Notes: generated by a model not told the origin, from the sequence alone. Counted from the first letter of the stretch, positions 25,870 through 36,812 are shown. The stretch is 64,000 nt of DNA from Eubacteriaceae bacterium (GCA_902362875.1 CABIYF010000011.1:1-64000), one strand, 5' to 3'. Numbers and translations are program-made.

Positions 25870-28224
25870 TTAAATATCTCCATAACTTGTTCTTGCGATG
25901 ATCTCATTTTGCAGTTCATCGGCCAATTCTGTGAAATAGGCTGTATAACCTGCAACTCTTACTGTCAATCCGCGATACTGTTCTGGATTCTTCTTTGCTG
26001 CGAGCAGGTCTTCTTTCCTTACTACGTTAAACTGGATATGTGGAATCTCAAGATCTACAAAAGTTCTTAAGAAATTCGCAAACTTATCAATTCCTGTCTC
26101 TGTCTTGAAAAATTCAGGCAGGAATTTCATATTTAATAATCCGCCATTGGTTGTCAGTGTCTTATCTAGTTTGGATACGGATTTTAATACGGCTGTTGGT
26201 CCTTTGATATCTCTTCCGTAAACAGGTGACATACCTCCATCTGCTAATGGTTCTTTTGCATATCGTCCATCTGGAGTTGCTCCGACATTCTCACCCATTG
26301 GAACATGTGCTGATACGGTATACATACCTGTGTGATATGGACCTTTTCGATAGTTTTTAAATGTTCTTAATCGGTTCTTGAAGTAATCTGCCCATTTTGT
26401 TCCTTGTTTGTCGACTTCATCGATGTCATTTCCGTACTTTGGAACTTTATTGACGCACATTGCTCTTAAGATTTCATATCCTTCAAAATTGTTCTTTAAT
26501 GCATCAAGCATTTCTTTTTGTGTGCACTTCTTTTCATCATACACCAGCTGCTTAATTGCGACAAGGCTGTCAGCAAGATTTGCAACCTGAATCATCTGAA
26601 TTCCGGATAAATTGTATTTTGCTCCTCCTGCTGTGACATCCATTCCATTTTCCATACAGTTTTCAATGGATGCTGATAAGAATGGGGATGGCAGAAGATC
26701 GATATGGGCTTTCTCTACTTCTTCGCATGCAAGAATCATCTTATCCATAAAATAATCAATCTGTTTCTTAAATGCTGCTTCCAGATCTTCGAATGTCTCG
26801 TATGTCTCAAGATTTCCGTAATCTGGTGCGATCTTTTCTCCTGTTAAGAGGCATGTTCCACCAGTTAATGTCACTTCTAATGCTTTGTTTAAGTTAAACA
26901 TCGCAGAATCACTCCAGCCAAGGTTATTTCCCTGTGTTGTTAATTCCACACATCCAACGATCGCATAGTCTCTGGCATCTTTTTCTTCGATTCCTAATTC
27001 CTGAATGGATGGAATGACTGCTTTGTCGTTGAAGAACTGTGGCATTCCGCTTCCTTTGGCTACAACTCTCACTGCTTCTTTTAACAACTCATCAGATGTA
27101 CCTTCGTGAAGTCTTACGGAAAGATTTGGCTGTGGAAGTCCTAAATGTTTCTGTGATTCTAAGAATAAGAAAGAAAGATCATTGTATGTATCATTTCCAT
27201 TCTCGTCCTGACCACCAATTGCAATATTAAATCCGATTGGAAATCCTGCGAAATATTTGGCTCCATGGGAGTTTCTCATGTATACGATCTCATTGAATTT
27301 TAACCACATACATTCGATGATCTCTAATGCCTGCTGCTTGTCTAAGTTTCCTTCTTTGATGTCTTTTTCGTAATATCGAGCTAAATGTCTGTCTAATCTT
27401 CCTGGTGAAAATGAGGATGCATTGGATTCCATCTGCAGGATTACAAATAAGAACCAAATGGACTGCACTGCTTCATGAAATGTCTCTGCCGGACGTTCGG
27501 AAATATTCTTACAGTTCTTTGCAACTTTGATCATCGTTGCTTTCGTAGTCTCATCATTTTCTTTCTCTGCCATATCCATGATCAGATCGTGGTAACGCAC
27601 CATGAAATGTTTCGCACCTTCCATAACGATCTTGACACTTTCATAGAAATCTTTCTGGTCTTCTCTACAAGTCTTTAATTTTTCCTCTGCCTGTTCGTAT
27701 AATCCCTGAGGTCCCATCTTCAGCCATTTGACACAGTTTGGACAGATATGTCCCTGTGCATGGTCTTTCTGGTTGATCTTTACGACTTTGGCAATCTCAT
27801 CGATCTCTTTTCCGTATCTCTTGGCAAGGACATCTTCTAAGGATTTTCCTTCCCAATATGGTTTGATCACTTCTCTAAATGTCTTGATATCTTCTTCATG
27901 AACATTAAAACGATCCTGTGGTCTTGTTGGAAGTGTCTCAAATTCTCTATCTACCCATGTGCTTCCGCTCTCTGGGAACACAACTCCGTAGCGGACTCCT
28001 GCAGTACGGTTTCCAACGATCAGTTCTTCTTTCTCTACACGAATCTCCATCTGTTCCAAAGCTGCTTTTAATGCTTTTGCTCTCTGGATAATTCTTGGAT
28101 CGTCTTCATTTTCCTGATAGGTCTTTGTGATGATCAGTGCCTGTTCGATTGATGCGTATCTTGGCTCTGACAGCATCTTATCTTTTAAATCTTTGATTCG
28201 TTGTGTCTGATATAATCCATCCAT
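25870..28224 (-). CDS. Glycyl radical enzyme, dehydratase/PFL-D (YbiW)-like, substrate unknown
   Basis: Oxygen-sensitive radical enzyme. The radical Gly is in RVAGYTAYF (Gly759) and the thiyl Cys in GCVE (Cys425, with Glu427). Pyruvate formate-lyase has adjacent cysteines and lacks this Glu, so this belongs to the eliminase/dehydratase group. Compared with Clostridium butyricum glycerol dehydratase from memory, the active-site His of the loop (H164) and the Asp after GW (D439 here) are kept, but the His-Ser pair of ESNGHS is ESNASS, so one substrate-binding His is Ser. It lacks the NPAPPK-type motif of hydroxyproline dehydratase. It is co-transcribed with its activase from a strong promoter, behind a DeoR regulator. 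No microcompartment genes are present. Confidence 0.92.
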   Translation of the reverse strand: MDGLYQTQRIKDLKDKMLSEPRYASIEQALIITKTYQENEDDPRIIQRAKALKAALEQMEIRVEKEELIVGNRTAGVRYGVVFPESGSTWVDREFETLPTRPQDRFNVHEEDIKTFREVIKPYWEGKSLEDVLAKRYGKEIDEIAKVVKINQKDHAQGHICPNCVKWLKMGPQGLYEQAEEKLKTCREDQKDFYESVKIVMEGAKHFMVRYHDLIMDMAEKENDETTKATMIKVAKNCKNISERPAETFHEAVQSIWFLFVILQMESNASSFSPGRLDRHLARYYEKDIKEGNLDKQQALEIIECMWLKFNEIVYMRNSHGAKYFAGFPIGFNIAIGGQDENGNDTYNDLSFLFLESQKHLGLPQPNLSVRLHEGTSDELLKEAVRVVAKGSGMPQFFNDKAVIPSIQELGIEEKDARDYAIVGCVELTTQGNNLGWSDSAMFNLNKALEVTLTGGTCLLTGEKIAPDYGNLETYETFEDLEAAFKKQIDYFMDKMILACEEVEKAHIDLLPSPFLSASIENCMENGMDVTAGGAKYNLSGIQMIQVANLADSLVAIKQLVYDEKKCTQKEMLDALKNNFEGYEILRAMCVNKVPKYGNDIDEVDKQGTKWADYFKNRLRTFKNYRKGPYHTGMYTVSAHVPMGENVGATPDGRYAKEPLADGGMSPVYGRDIKGPTAVLKSVSKLDKTLTTNGGLLNMKFLPEFFKTETGIDKFANFLRTFVDLEIPHIQFNVVRKEDLLAAKKNPEQYRGLTVRVAGYTAYFTELADELQNEIIARTSYGDI

Positions 28225-28268
28225 AGAATTTGTCCTTTCTATTTTTCTCTCATTTATTATTTTTTATC

Positions 28269-28297
28269 ATTATATCTTAGTTTTTATTGTTTTTCAA
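28269..28297 (-). promoter_or_regulatory. Promoter of the glycyl radical enzyme operon
   Basis: TTGAAA and TATAAT with a 17-bp spacer on the minus strand, about 45 nt before the start codon. It lies between the DeoR gene's terminator and the enzyme gene, so the enzyme can be expressed independently of DeoR. Confidence 0.78.
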
Positions 28298-28317
28298 TGC
28301 TTTTTTATAAAGAATTC

Positions 28318-28356
28318 TAAAAAAAGAGCAAAGAATAAAAAACAATTCTTCACTCT
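28318..28356 (-). terminator. Terminator of the DeoR gene
   Basis: AGAG..AAGAAT pairs with ATTCTT..CTCT (two central mismatches) followed on the minus strand by seven T residues. It starts just past the DeoR stop codon. Confidence 0.75.
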
Positions 28357-28363
28357 GCTTCTT

Positions 28364-29131
28364 CTATATAATCTTTGTCTGATGTTCTTCTAGTCTTTTC
28401 TTGATTTCCTCTGGAAGTTCCCTCTCACAGATCACGCCTTCTACATCATCAAATGTCGCATATACATAATTTGCTTTAAAATCAAACTTACTGCTTTCCA
28501 TCACAAGATAACACTGACTGCTTTTTTGCACCGCATCATGTTTCATGATTCCATCCTCAGGAACATAGGTCGTGATCACATTATTGGAAAGATCTGCACC
28601 AACAACACCCATAAAGCAAATATCAAATCGGAAATTTTCCATCATCTGTCTTGTCAGTTCCCCTAAAAAACCGTTCTGGCTGCGATTAAATTCACCGCCA
28701 AGCAAAATAAATTTGACATTCTTTGTTGTTGTAAATAATTCTGCAATATCAAGCATGCAGGTTACAACTGTAACATTCATATCTCGTTCTATGATCTCTC
28801 TGGCAAGTTCGATGTTCGTTGTCGATGTATCAAGAAAGATCATATTTCCATTGTGAATCAATTCCACTGCTTTCTTGGCAATCTTTTGTTTTTCTTTTAT
28901 GTTCTTGTTTTTTCTTGTTGATACGATATTATTATGTCCTGGATGGAGTGTATTACGAAGCACTGCCCCGCCATAAGTTCTCTTTAAGAGATTTTTTGAT
29001 TCCATGCTTGCCAGATCTTTACGAATGCAGTCTTCTGTCACTTCAAATCTTTTGCTTAAATCTTTGACTTTTACTTTTTCATTTTCTTCTAATAAACGTA
29101 ATATTTCCTGATGCCGTTCTTCTACAAACAT
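28364..29131 (-). CDS. DeoR family transcriptional regulator
   Basis: Sugar-phosphate responsive repressor family. The N-terminal helix-turn-helix (RHQEILRLLEENEKVKVKDLSKRFEVTEDCIRKDL) with MESKNLLKRTYGGAVL is diagnostic. The C-terminal DeoR sensor domain has the D-T-S-T-T loop (IFLDTSTTN) and LGGEFNRSQNGFLG. The length (255 aa) is standard. Its place just upstream of the glycyl radical enzyme operon suggests it represses that operon in response to a phosphorylated intermediate. Confidence 0.93.
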   Translation of the reverse strand: MFVEERHQEILRLLEENEKVKVKDLSKRFEVTEDCIRKDLASMESKNLLKRTYGGAVLRNTLHPGHNNIVSTRKNKNIKEKQKIAKKAVELIHNGNMIFLDTSTTNIELAREIIERDMNVTVVTCMLDIAELFTTTKNVKFILLGGEFNRSQNGFLGELTRQMMENFRFDICFMGVVGADLSNNVITTYVPEDGIMKHDAVQKSSQCYLVMESSKFDFKANYVYATFDDVEGVICERELPEEIKKRLEEHQTKII

Positions 29132-29221
29132 TGTATTTCCTCCTAATATGATATTATCATCATATCATTTTTCAAATAAAATTTCACTTTGAATTTATAT
29201 TTCATAAAATCATAGATATAA

Positions 29222-29265
29222 AAAGAAAAAGACCACCACTCTGCAAAATCAGAATGAGGATCTTT
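29222..29265 (-). terminator. Terminator of ATP synthase operon 2
   Basis: A 16-bp stem with several G-U pairs and one mismatch (AAAGATCC.. with ..GGTCTTT on the minus strand), a 6-nt loop, and a trailing T-rich tract. It lies between atpC and the DeoR gene. Confidence 0.72.
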
Positions 29266-29299
29266 CTTCTTTTAGCTATATTTATTTTTGAATCAGATG

Positions 29300-29713
29300 T
29301 TATTTCTTTACATACTTTGATGTAACTTTCAGTCGTGCCATCGCACGTGATAAGGCTGCCTGCGTGTGATAATACTGCAGACGGCTCTGTTTTTGTTTGA
29401 GTCGTTCTTCGGCTCTTGTTTTGGCTTCTCTTGCACGGATGATGTCGATATCTTCTGGGCGTTCCACGGTATCAACCACGATAACCACAAAATCTCTGGT
29501 GACATCTGCGAATCCTTCTCCGACGACGCAGACTCTCCATTCCCCATCGACTTTAAAACGAAGTTCTCCTGCGACAACAGCGGTTACTGTATCTTCATGG
29601 TTGGCTAACACTCCGTAAAGTCCGTCCACTGCTGGGAAAATGACATGTTCACAGGCTCCGCTGTAGAACTTTTTGTCACTGGCAATGATCTCAAAATAAA
29701 AGGTTTCTGCCAT
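29300..29713 (-). CDS. atpC: F-type ATP synthase epsilon subunit (operon 2)
   Basis: Epsilon subunit with the beta-sandwich domain (FYFEIIASDKKFYSG, VDGLYGVLANHED) and the C-terminal helical pair (DIDIIRAREAKTRAEERLKQ, ALSRAMARLK). The length is 137 aa. It is directly adjacent to atpD and diverged from the operon 1 copy. Confidence 0.93.
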   Translation of the reverse strand: MAETFYFEIIASDKKFYSGACEHVIFPAVDGLYGVLANHEDTVTAVVAGELRFKVDGEWRVCVVGEGFADVTRDFVVIVVDTVERPEDIDIIRAREAKTRAEERLKQKQSRLQYYHTQAALSRAMARLKVTSKYVKK

Positions 29714-31117
<1,404 letters not shown>

Positions 31118-31123
31118 TCACTG

Positions 31124-31993
31124 TTACTCTTTCTTTAATGATTTGGCTCCGGCGCATACCTCAGTGATCTCCTGAGTGATCGCTGCCTGACGGGCACGGT
31201 TATACATAAGTCCCAGTGATCTTATCATTTCTCTCGCACTCTTGCTTGCACCTTCCATCGCCATCATTCTGGCGTTTAATTCACTGGAAAATGATTCTAC
31301 CATCGCACCATAGACAAGTCCTTTGATATAGTTTGGTGCCAGACGGTCAAGTACCGCCTTTACGGATGGCTGAAATTCTGTCATATGTGATCGTTTTCCT
31401 TTGCCTGCGAACTCATATTGATCTGGATTTAATGGTAACACACGGATCATCTTTGGTTCTGAGGTAATGGATGTGATCATCTTTGTGTAAATAATATAGA
31501 CTTCATCAAGTTCTCCTGATACATATTCCTCGATCAGTTTTTCTGCAATTCTTCTTGCACGGTAGATCGTAGGGTCCTGTGTTGTATAGAAGAAATCTTC
31601 GTCCATCTGGGCTGCATTTCTTCTTCCGAAGTAATTACGTCCCATATATCCGATAACGAACAGTTTGCCATCTTCATGAATGTTCTCTTCTGCCATTTTC
31701 TGAATGTTATGATTGTAAGCTCCGGCAAGTCCGCGGTCTGCAGTCATGACAAGATATCCTTTTTTCGGATTCTCTTTCTTTCTTTTATTTAAGAAAATAT
31801 GCTGCAGATCCGGCGTATGTGCCATGATATCAAGCAGAGATGCCTGAAGCATTTCAAAGTATGGAGTTGTGGCATCTAACTGCTTTCTTGCTTTCTTTAA
31901 TTTGGAAGATGAAATCAGATACATCGCATTTGTGATCTTTAATGTATCTTCGATACTGTTCATCCTTGTTTTAATTTCTCTGATATTTGCCAT
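31124..31993 (-). CDS. atpG: F-type ATP synthase gamma subunit (operon 2)
   Basis: Rotor shaft. N-terminal coil MANIREIKTRMNSIEDTLKIT and C-terminal helix MEGASKSAREMIRSLGLMYNRARQ are conserved. I start at the ATG at 31993, preceded by a GGTGATC site; an ATG three codons earlier abuts the atpA stop. It lacks the acidic insertion of the operon 1 gamma. Confidence 0.94.
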   Translation of the reverse strand: MANIREIKTRMNSIEDTLKITNAMYLISSSKLKKARKQLDATTPYFEMLQASLLDIMAHTPDLQHIFLNKRKKENPKKGYLVMTADRGLAGAYNHNIQKMAEENIHEDGKLFVIGYMGRNYFGRRNAAQMDEDFFYTTQDPTIYRARRIAEKLIEEYVSGELDEVYIIYTKMITSITSEPKMIRVLPLNPDQYEFAGKGKRSHMTEFQPSVKAVLDRLAPNYIKGLVYGAMVESFSSELNARMMAMEGASKSAREMIRSLGLMYNRARQAAITQEITEVCAGAKSLKKE

Positions 31994-32002
31994 AGTGATC
32001 AC

Positions 32003-33502
32003 CTACTTTAAATAGGCTTCTATCGCCTCTTGGATCTCTTTTGCAATGTCGTCTGTTAAAACTTTGCCTTCATCGATCTTCTTCACTGTCTCTGGATATT
32101 TCTGTTCAAAGAATGCTGTCATTTCTTCTGTCTCTGCCTTTAATTCTTTGACTGGAACATCATTTAACATCTTATGACCTGCTGCAAACAGAAGTAAAAT
32201 CTGTTTATGTAATGCCATTGGATGGTACAATGGCTGTTTTAACAGTTCGATCAGATGAGATCCATAATTTAATGTTGCTTTTGTTCCTTCGTCAAGGTCT
32301 GAACTAAACTGTGTAAATACTTCAAGTTCTCGGTACTGAGCAAGATCGATACGAAGGTTTCCGGCTACTTTCTTCATGATCTTTGTCTGGGCTGCTCCAC
32401 CAACACGTGATACGGAAAGTCCGACATTGACCGCTGGTCTTACACCGGAGAAGAATAACTCACTTTCAAGGAAGATCTGTCCGTCTGTGATAGAGATTAC
32501 GTTTGTAGGGATGTACGCGGACACGTCTCCTGCCTGTGTTTCGATGATTGGAAGTGCTGTGATAGATCCACCACCAAGTTCATCGCTTAATCGGCAAGAA
32601 CGTTCTAGTAATCTTGAATGTAAGTAGAATACATCTCCAGGGTAAGCTTCACGTCCAGGTGGACGATCCAGCAGTAAGGAAATTGCACGATAAGCAACGG
32701 CATGCTTAGACAGATCATCATATACGATCAGAACGTCTTTTCCCTGATGCATAAAATGTTCTGCGATCGCTGTTCCTGCATATGGTGCGATGTACTGTAA
32801 GGATGCAAGATCACTTGCGGATGCTGATACAACGATAGAGTAATCCATTGCACCATGTTTGCTTAATGTTGTTACGATCTGTGATACTGTTGATGCTTTC
32901 TGTCCGATCGCTACATAAATACAGATAACATCCTGTCCCTTCTGGTTTAAGATCGTATCAACTGCGATGGATGTTTTACCTGTCTGACGGTCACCAATGA
33001 TCAACTCACGCTGTCCACGTCCGATTGGGAACATGGAGTCGATTGCCAAGATACCTGTCTGTAATGGCTGGTCAACGGATTTTCTGTCGATAACTCCTGC
33101 TGCCTCGTGTTCAATTGGTCTTCTCTCGTCAGTTTTAATCTCACCTTTTCCATCGATTGGTTCTCCGATCGCGTTAACGACACGTCCGATCATAGCATCT
33201 CCAACCGGGATATCTGCCTGTACACCGGTTCTTGCTACTTTAGATTCTTCCATTAATCCATGATCGGAACCAAGTAAAACACAACCGATACAGTTTCTTT
33301 CAACATTCAGTACAAGTCCATGGACACCTGTTTCAAAGATAACAAGTTCTCCATACATTGCCTGGTCCATACCATAGACTGTTGCAATACCATCTGCGAT
33401 CTGAATGATTCTTCCTTCTTCTTTGACCTCAGTTTTCTGGTCATAGTTTTCAATTTGATCTTTTAATACAGAAACGACTGTTTCTGGATTGATACTACTC
33501 AC
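32003..33502 (-). CDS. atpA: F-type ATP synthase alpha subunit (operon 2)
   Basis: Non-catalytic F1 subunit with Walker [29 protein letters not shown] and the ISVSR-type region ([11 protein letters not shown]). 499 aa. It has a [18 protein letters not shown] stretch different from operon 1. Spacing to atpH is 7 nt. Confidence 0.98.
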   Translation of the reverse strand: MSSINPETVVSVLKDQIENYDQKTEVKEEGRIIQIADGIATVYGMDQAMYGELVIFETGVHGLVLNVERNCIGCVLLGSDHGLMEESKVARTGVQADIPVGDAMIGRVVNAIGEPIDGKGEIKTDERRPIEHEAAGVIDRKSVDQPLQTGILAIDSMFPIGRGQRELIIGDRQTGKTSIAVDTILNQKGQDVICIYVAIGQKASTVSQIVTTLSKHGAMDYSIVVSASASDLASLQYIAPYAGTAIAEHFMHQGKDVLIVYDDLSKHAVAYRAISLLLDRPPGREAYPGDVFYLHSRLLERSCRLSDELGGGSITALPIIETQAGDVSAYIPTNVISITDGQIFLESELFFSGVRPAVNVGLSVSRVGGAAQTKIMKKVAGNLRIDLAQYRELEVFTQFSSDLDEGTKATLNYGSHLIELLKQPLYHPMALHKQILLLFAAGHKMLNDVPVKELKAETEEMTAFFEQKYPETVKKIDEGKVLTDDIAKEIQEAIEAYLK

Positions 33503-33509
33503 CTGATTC

Positions 33510-34013
33510 TCACCTCCATGTAAGTTTCTGCTGTAATTTTCTCATTTTACCACTCAGGCTGTTATCATAAACGTGGTCTCCGACTTTTAGTACGAAACCA
33601 CCGATCAAGTCTTTATCTTCTTTTAAAGTAAGATCTACTTTGTCTGCCTGATACTGTTTCATAAGATACTGTTTGATTCGCTCAAGCTGCTCGTCTTTTG
33701 GCATTGTCACATAGTCAAACTCTGCCTTGATGATCTTGTCTGTCTTGCGTTTTAATTCATCGTAATATTCAACTGCCTCATCAAAACAAGCGATATCATC
33801 ATTGTCACATACAACTTTTAAGAAACTTTTGATATCATCAGAAAATAACTTCTCAACCACATTTTCTTTTTCTTTCTTTGTGATCGTTGGATTTTCTAAT
33901 GCGCTTAAAAGTTCTTCATTTTCATGAAGCATGTCCTGCGCTTTTTGTAAACTTTCTTTTTTGATCCCAAGTTCAAACAATACCTGTCCATACGTCATGG
34001 AAATTCTCTTCAT
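33510..34013 (-). CDS. atpH: F-type ATP synthase delta subunit (operon 2)
   Basis: Peripheral-stalk subunit, 167 aa. The N-terminal helical domain ([36 protein letters not shown]) and the C-terminal [22 protein letters not shown] segment are diagnostic. Only 3 nt separate it from atpF. Confidence 0.93.
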   Translation of the reverse strand: MKRISMTYGQVLFELGIKKESLQKAQDMLHENEELLSALENPTITKKEKENVVEKLFSDDIKSFLKVVCDNDDIACFDEAVEYYDELKRKTDKIIKAEFDYVTMPKDEQLERIKQYLMKQYQADKVDLTLKEDKDLIGGFVLKVGDHVYDNSLSGKMRKLQQKLTWR

Positions 34014-34016
34014 ATG

Positions 34017-34499
34017 CTAGACACCTGCCTCTTTCAGGAAATCATTTAAAAGCTTTTCATTGCCTTTGTCATTTGCTTCTTTTTCCACAACCTTGGAAGC
34101 TGCCATAAGTGCGATTCCTGCGATCTCTGTCTGAAGACCTGCGATCGTCTTCTGTTTCTCAGCTTCAATATCTTTACGGGCATTTTCTTTCATAAGAGCA
34201 ATCTCTTCTTTTGTCTGATCCATCTTATTCTGGTATTCATTCTTCGCTCTTGCTCTTGCATCGGAAACGATCTGTCCTGCCTCATCTTTTGCCTGTGCAA
34301 GGTTCTTCTCATATTCCTGTTTGATTCCCTCTGCCTCAGCTTTCGTCTGTGCTGCTTCATTTAAGTCGCTTGAGATCATTTCTTTTCTCTTCTCCATAAT
34401 CTCGCTGACTGGTCCAAATAAGAACTTACGAAGCAACAGATAAAATACGACAATGTTGACGATCGGCCAGATAATGCCCCAGTCTAATTTCAGAAACAT
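34017..34499 (-). CDS. atpF: F-type ATP synthase subunit b (operon 2)
   Basis: Peripheral-stalk subunit, 160 aa. An N-terminal membrane helix (IIWPIVNIVVFYLLLRKFLF) is followed by a charged coiled coil to near the C terminus (SEIMEKRKEMI onward). Single b gene, so a homodimer is expected. Confidence 0.94.
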   Translation of the reverse strand: MFLKLDWGIIWPIVNIVVFYLLLRKFLFGPVSEIMEKRKEMISSDLNEAAQTKAEAEGIKQEYEKNLAQAKDEAGQIVSDARARAKNEYQNKMDQTKEEIALMKENARKDIEAEKQKTIAGLQTEIAGIALMAASKVVEKEANDKGNEKLLNDFLKEAGV

Positions 34500-34517
34500 A
34501 TCTTCCGCCTCCTACTT

Positions 34518-34736
34518 CTATTTCATTACAATTAACAGAATCGCAACAACTAATCCATAAATTGATGTAGCTTCGGCTAATGCACAACCAAGTAATAATG
34601 TTTTATTGATATTTCCAGCTTCTTCTGGCTGTCTTGCGATTGCTCCAAGTGCTCCATTTGTTGCAACACCGATACCAATACCTGCTCCTAAACCTGTTAA
34701 TACTGCAATTCCTGCTCCAATAGCTGCTAATCCCAT
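34518..34736 (-). CDS. atpE: F-type ATP synthase subunit c (operon 2), H+-type
   Basis: Ring proteolipid, 72 aa, two helices around the loop ARQPEEAG. The ion-binding carboxylate is Glu55 (CALAEAT). The residue matching the sodium-ligand Gln is Ile22 (GAGIGIG), and the residue after Glu is Ala56 where sodium-type rings carry Ser/Thr. Thr57 remains. This predicts proton coupling, in contrast to operon 1. A small hairpin (TGTATC/GATACA) lies in the gap between this gene and atpB. Confidence 0.95.
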   Translation of the reverse strand: MGLAAIGAGIAVLTGLGAGIGIGVATNGALGAIARQPEEAGNINKTLLLGCALAEATSIYGLVVAILLIVMK

Positions 34737-34799
34737 AATTCTAATCTCCTTTTACTTTTAAATAAAATTTAATTTTGTGTATCTGTTATTGATACATTT

Positions 34800-35483
34800 T
34801 TACTCAATTGATTCACTGATAAACAGTGATGTTAATAATACAAATACATATGCCTGCAACAATCCATCGAAAAAGTCGAAGTAGCAGCTAAATGGCAATG
34901 GCACGATCGCTGGTGCGATATGTGTGATCAGTTCCATTAAAACGAATGCTCCTAAGACATTTCCAAAAAGTCGCATACACAGTGATAACGGTCTTGTAAA
35001 TAATTCAAGGATGTTAATGGCCGCCATCATTGGCATAGGTTCCACATAACTGTGTATATATCCTTTCAATCCTTTTTCGTGGATTCCAGAATATATGATC
35101 AAAAACAAACTGATGATCGCTAATCCTGCGGTAACATTCAGATCTTTCGTTGGCGGTTTCGCTCTGAAAAATCCCGAAATATTTGCACACGCAAGATAGA
35201 TCAGAATTGTTCCAAGAAACGGTATGTAACGTTTCCCTTTTTTGCCGACCAGACCACCGATGAAGTTATAGATGAAACCGACTAAGGCTTCCACATAAAC
35301 CTGCGGTCCTTCTGGTATGACTTTCAGGTTCCGTACGAATATGATGCAGAGCAACACTACGATCGCCATGATCACCCATGTTGTTACGGCTGACTGCGGT
35401 ACTGGAATACCTCCGCCGATGGGGATCGTAAAGCTTGTCTTAAGTGAGAGCTCTTCCATCAGATAATCTCCCAATGAACCCAT
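34800..35483 (-). CDS. atpB: F-type ATP synthase subunit a (operon 2)
   Basis: Stator membrane subunit with the essential Arg in SLCMRLFGNVLGAF and about five to six helices. The start at 35483 (MGSLGDYL) has GGTGAGGAG upstream; the frame is open 96 nt further but that overlaps the leader. 227 aa. It is the first gene of an operon lacking atpI and atpZ. Confidence 0.93.
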   Translation of the reverse strand: MGSLGDYLMEELSLKTSFTIPIGGGIPVPQSAVTTWVIMAIVVLLCIIFVRNLKVIPEGPQVYVEALVGFIYNFIGGLVGKKGKRYIPFLGTILIYLACANISGFFRAKPPTKDLNVTAGLAIISLFLIIYSGIHEKGLKGYIHSYVEPMPMMAAINILELFTRPLSLCMRLFGNVLGAFVLMELITHIAPAIVPLPFSCYFDFFDGLLQAYVFVLLTSLFISESIE

Positions 35484-35595
35484 TTTCTCCTCACCTTCTT
35501 TAATTTTATTCTTCTGCAGAAATCCAAGGGTTAATTTCTGCAAAAGTAAAAGAGTGTCTACGCTATATCTTGTAAACACCCTTGTTCTGGAAGTT

Positions 35596-35624
35596 ATTTT
35601 ATGCCTCTAATTTTTATTTGTCAA
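35596..35624 (-). promoter_or_regulatory. Promoter of ATP synthase operon 2
   Basis: A perfect TTGACA and TAAAAT at 17-bp spacing on the minus strand, leaving a leader of about 105 nt before atpB. The 10-25 bp upstream of the -35 (AATCTTAACGCAAAAAGAA) recurs with few changes about 117 bp further upstream (35741-35765, AATCTTAACACGAAAAAAC). The remaining gap to 35823 is AT-rich and shows no gene. Confidence 0.82.
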
Positions 35625-35823
35625 TTCTTTTTGCGTTAAGATTGTGTTTGTTTTTTGTTTAATACTTACAAAGAAGCATATCGAAATTTAGTAAAAAGCA
35701 CCAAAACACGAGGGTTTGCGGTATATAGAAATGAGAGTTGGTCAGTTTTTTCGTGTTAAGATTTGATAAATTTTTTCTGTTTTTTATGAGTTTTTCTTGA
35801 AATTTATAAGGTTTTTGTACATA

Positions 35824-35880
35824 AAAAAAGACATGCAGACGATGAATTTTATCCGTTTCTCATCTGCATATCTTCCTTAT
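35824..35880 (-). terminator. Terminator of the sua5/rpiB operon
   Basis: AAGATATGCAGATG pairs with CATCGTCTGCATGTCTT (one bulge, wobble pairs) and is followed on the minus strand by seven T residues. Confidence 0.78.
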
Positions 35881-35913
35881 TTATATAACGTCTATATAAT
35901 CTTTCTATAAGTC

Positions 35914-36798
35914 TTAGTCTTCAATCTGGTTGATACGACGAATATGTCTCTCATCATTTGAGAATTCTGTCTCAAGGAATGTATCAACGATATCAAGTGC
36001 TAATCCTTCTCCGACAACACGTGCTCCCATTGCAAGAATGTTTGCATCGTTATGTTCTCTTGTTGCATGTGCGCTGAATGTGTCACTGCAAAGTGCTGCA
36101 CGGATTCCTGGAATCTTGTTTGCTGTGATAGAAATTCCGATTCCTGTTCCACAGATTAAGATACCCTGTTTTACTTCTCCGTCTTTAACTGCATTTGCAA
36201 CTGCTTTTGCATAAACAGGATAATCACAGGATTCTTCAGAATAACATCCATAATCCTTTACTGCATATCCTTTGTCTTCCAGATGCTTGATGACTGCCTG
36301 TTTTAATGCATATCCACCGTGATCACTACCAATACCTATCATTTCGTTTCCTCCTAATCTTTCTTCCCATATTTTCTTAACTAAACGAGCAATCTGATCA
36401 AAACAGCGCTCGTAGTCGTCATCTTCCATGCCGTAAGGATCGATGATCGCACCTTCCACTCTGGCATATTCATTCAGTGTCGCAATCTCTTTATATCCAT
36501 GATATTCTTCTAGGATCTTCTCTTTCTGCTCTTCTGTCATGGTTAAGATCAGATCGCTTGCTTCTACTTCTTCCTGTGTAAGCTGTGCCGATTGAAAATC
36601 AAGGCTTTCTATTCCACACTTGTGTATTACCATGTCTGCTGCCTTGACATGGACCGGTTCTGGGAATAATACGACTAAACCTCTTGAGATCACTTCCACA
36701 TTCTTCTGGTGTGCATCCAAAAGATACTGGCGAAGCAGTGACTCCGCAATAAAGCTTCGGCACGTATTATTCGTACTTACCATTATTATTTTCTTCAA
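35914..36798 (-). CDS. rpiB: Fused low-MW phosphatase-like domain (Cys-to-Ser) and ribose-5-phosphate isomerase B
   Basis: One frame encodes two proteins usually made from neighbouring genes (ywlE and ywlF in Bacillus). Residues 1-152 are a low-MW tyrosine/arginine phosphatase domain: P-loop VSTNNTCRS, late Asp in IDPYG (Asp120). The nucleophilic Cys of the usual VCTGNTCRS is Ser8 (codon AGT) and the Gly is Asn, so phosphatase activity is doubtful. Residues 153-294 are a complete RpiB (SDHGGYALK, LICGTGIGISITANK, ATREHNDAN), which interconverts ribose- and ribulose-5-phosphate. Start is TTG with AAGGAG 6 nt upstream. An internal GGAGG before Met153 (36342) should allow separate RpiB synthesis. 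Sua5 precedes it by 14 nt. Confidence 0.9.
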   Translation of the reverse strand: MKKIIMVSTNNTCRSFIAESLLRQYLLDAHQKNVEVISRGLVVLFPEPVHVKAADMVIHKCGIESLDFQSAQLTQEEVEASDLILTMTEEQKEKILEEYHGYKEIATLNEYARVEGAIIDPYGMEDDDYERCFDQIARLVKKIWEERLGGNEMIGIGSDHGGYALKQAVIKHLEDKGYAVKDYGCYSEESCDYPVYAKAVANAVKDGEVKQGILICGTGIGISITANKIPGIRAALCSDTFSAHATREHNDANILAMGARVVGEGLALDIVDTFLETEFSNDERHIRRINQIED

Positions 36799-36812
36799 AA
36801 TATTCTCCTTCT

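Noticed and set aside
25870..28224. Pyruvate formate-lyase
   Set aside because: The thiyl loop is GCVE with a single Cys and a Glu, not the adjacent-Cys motif of true PFL.
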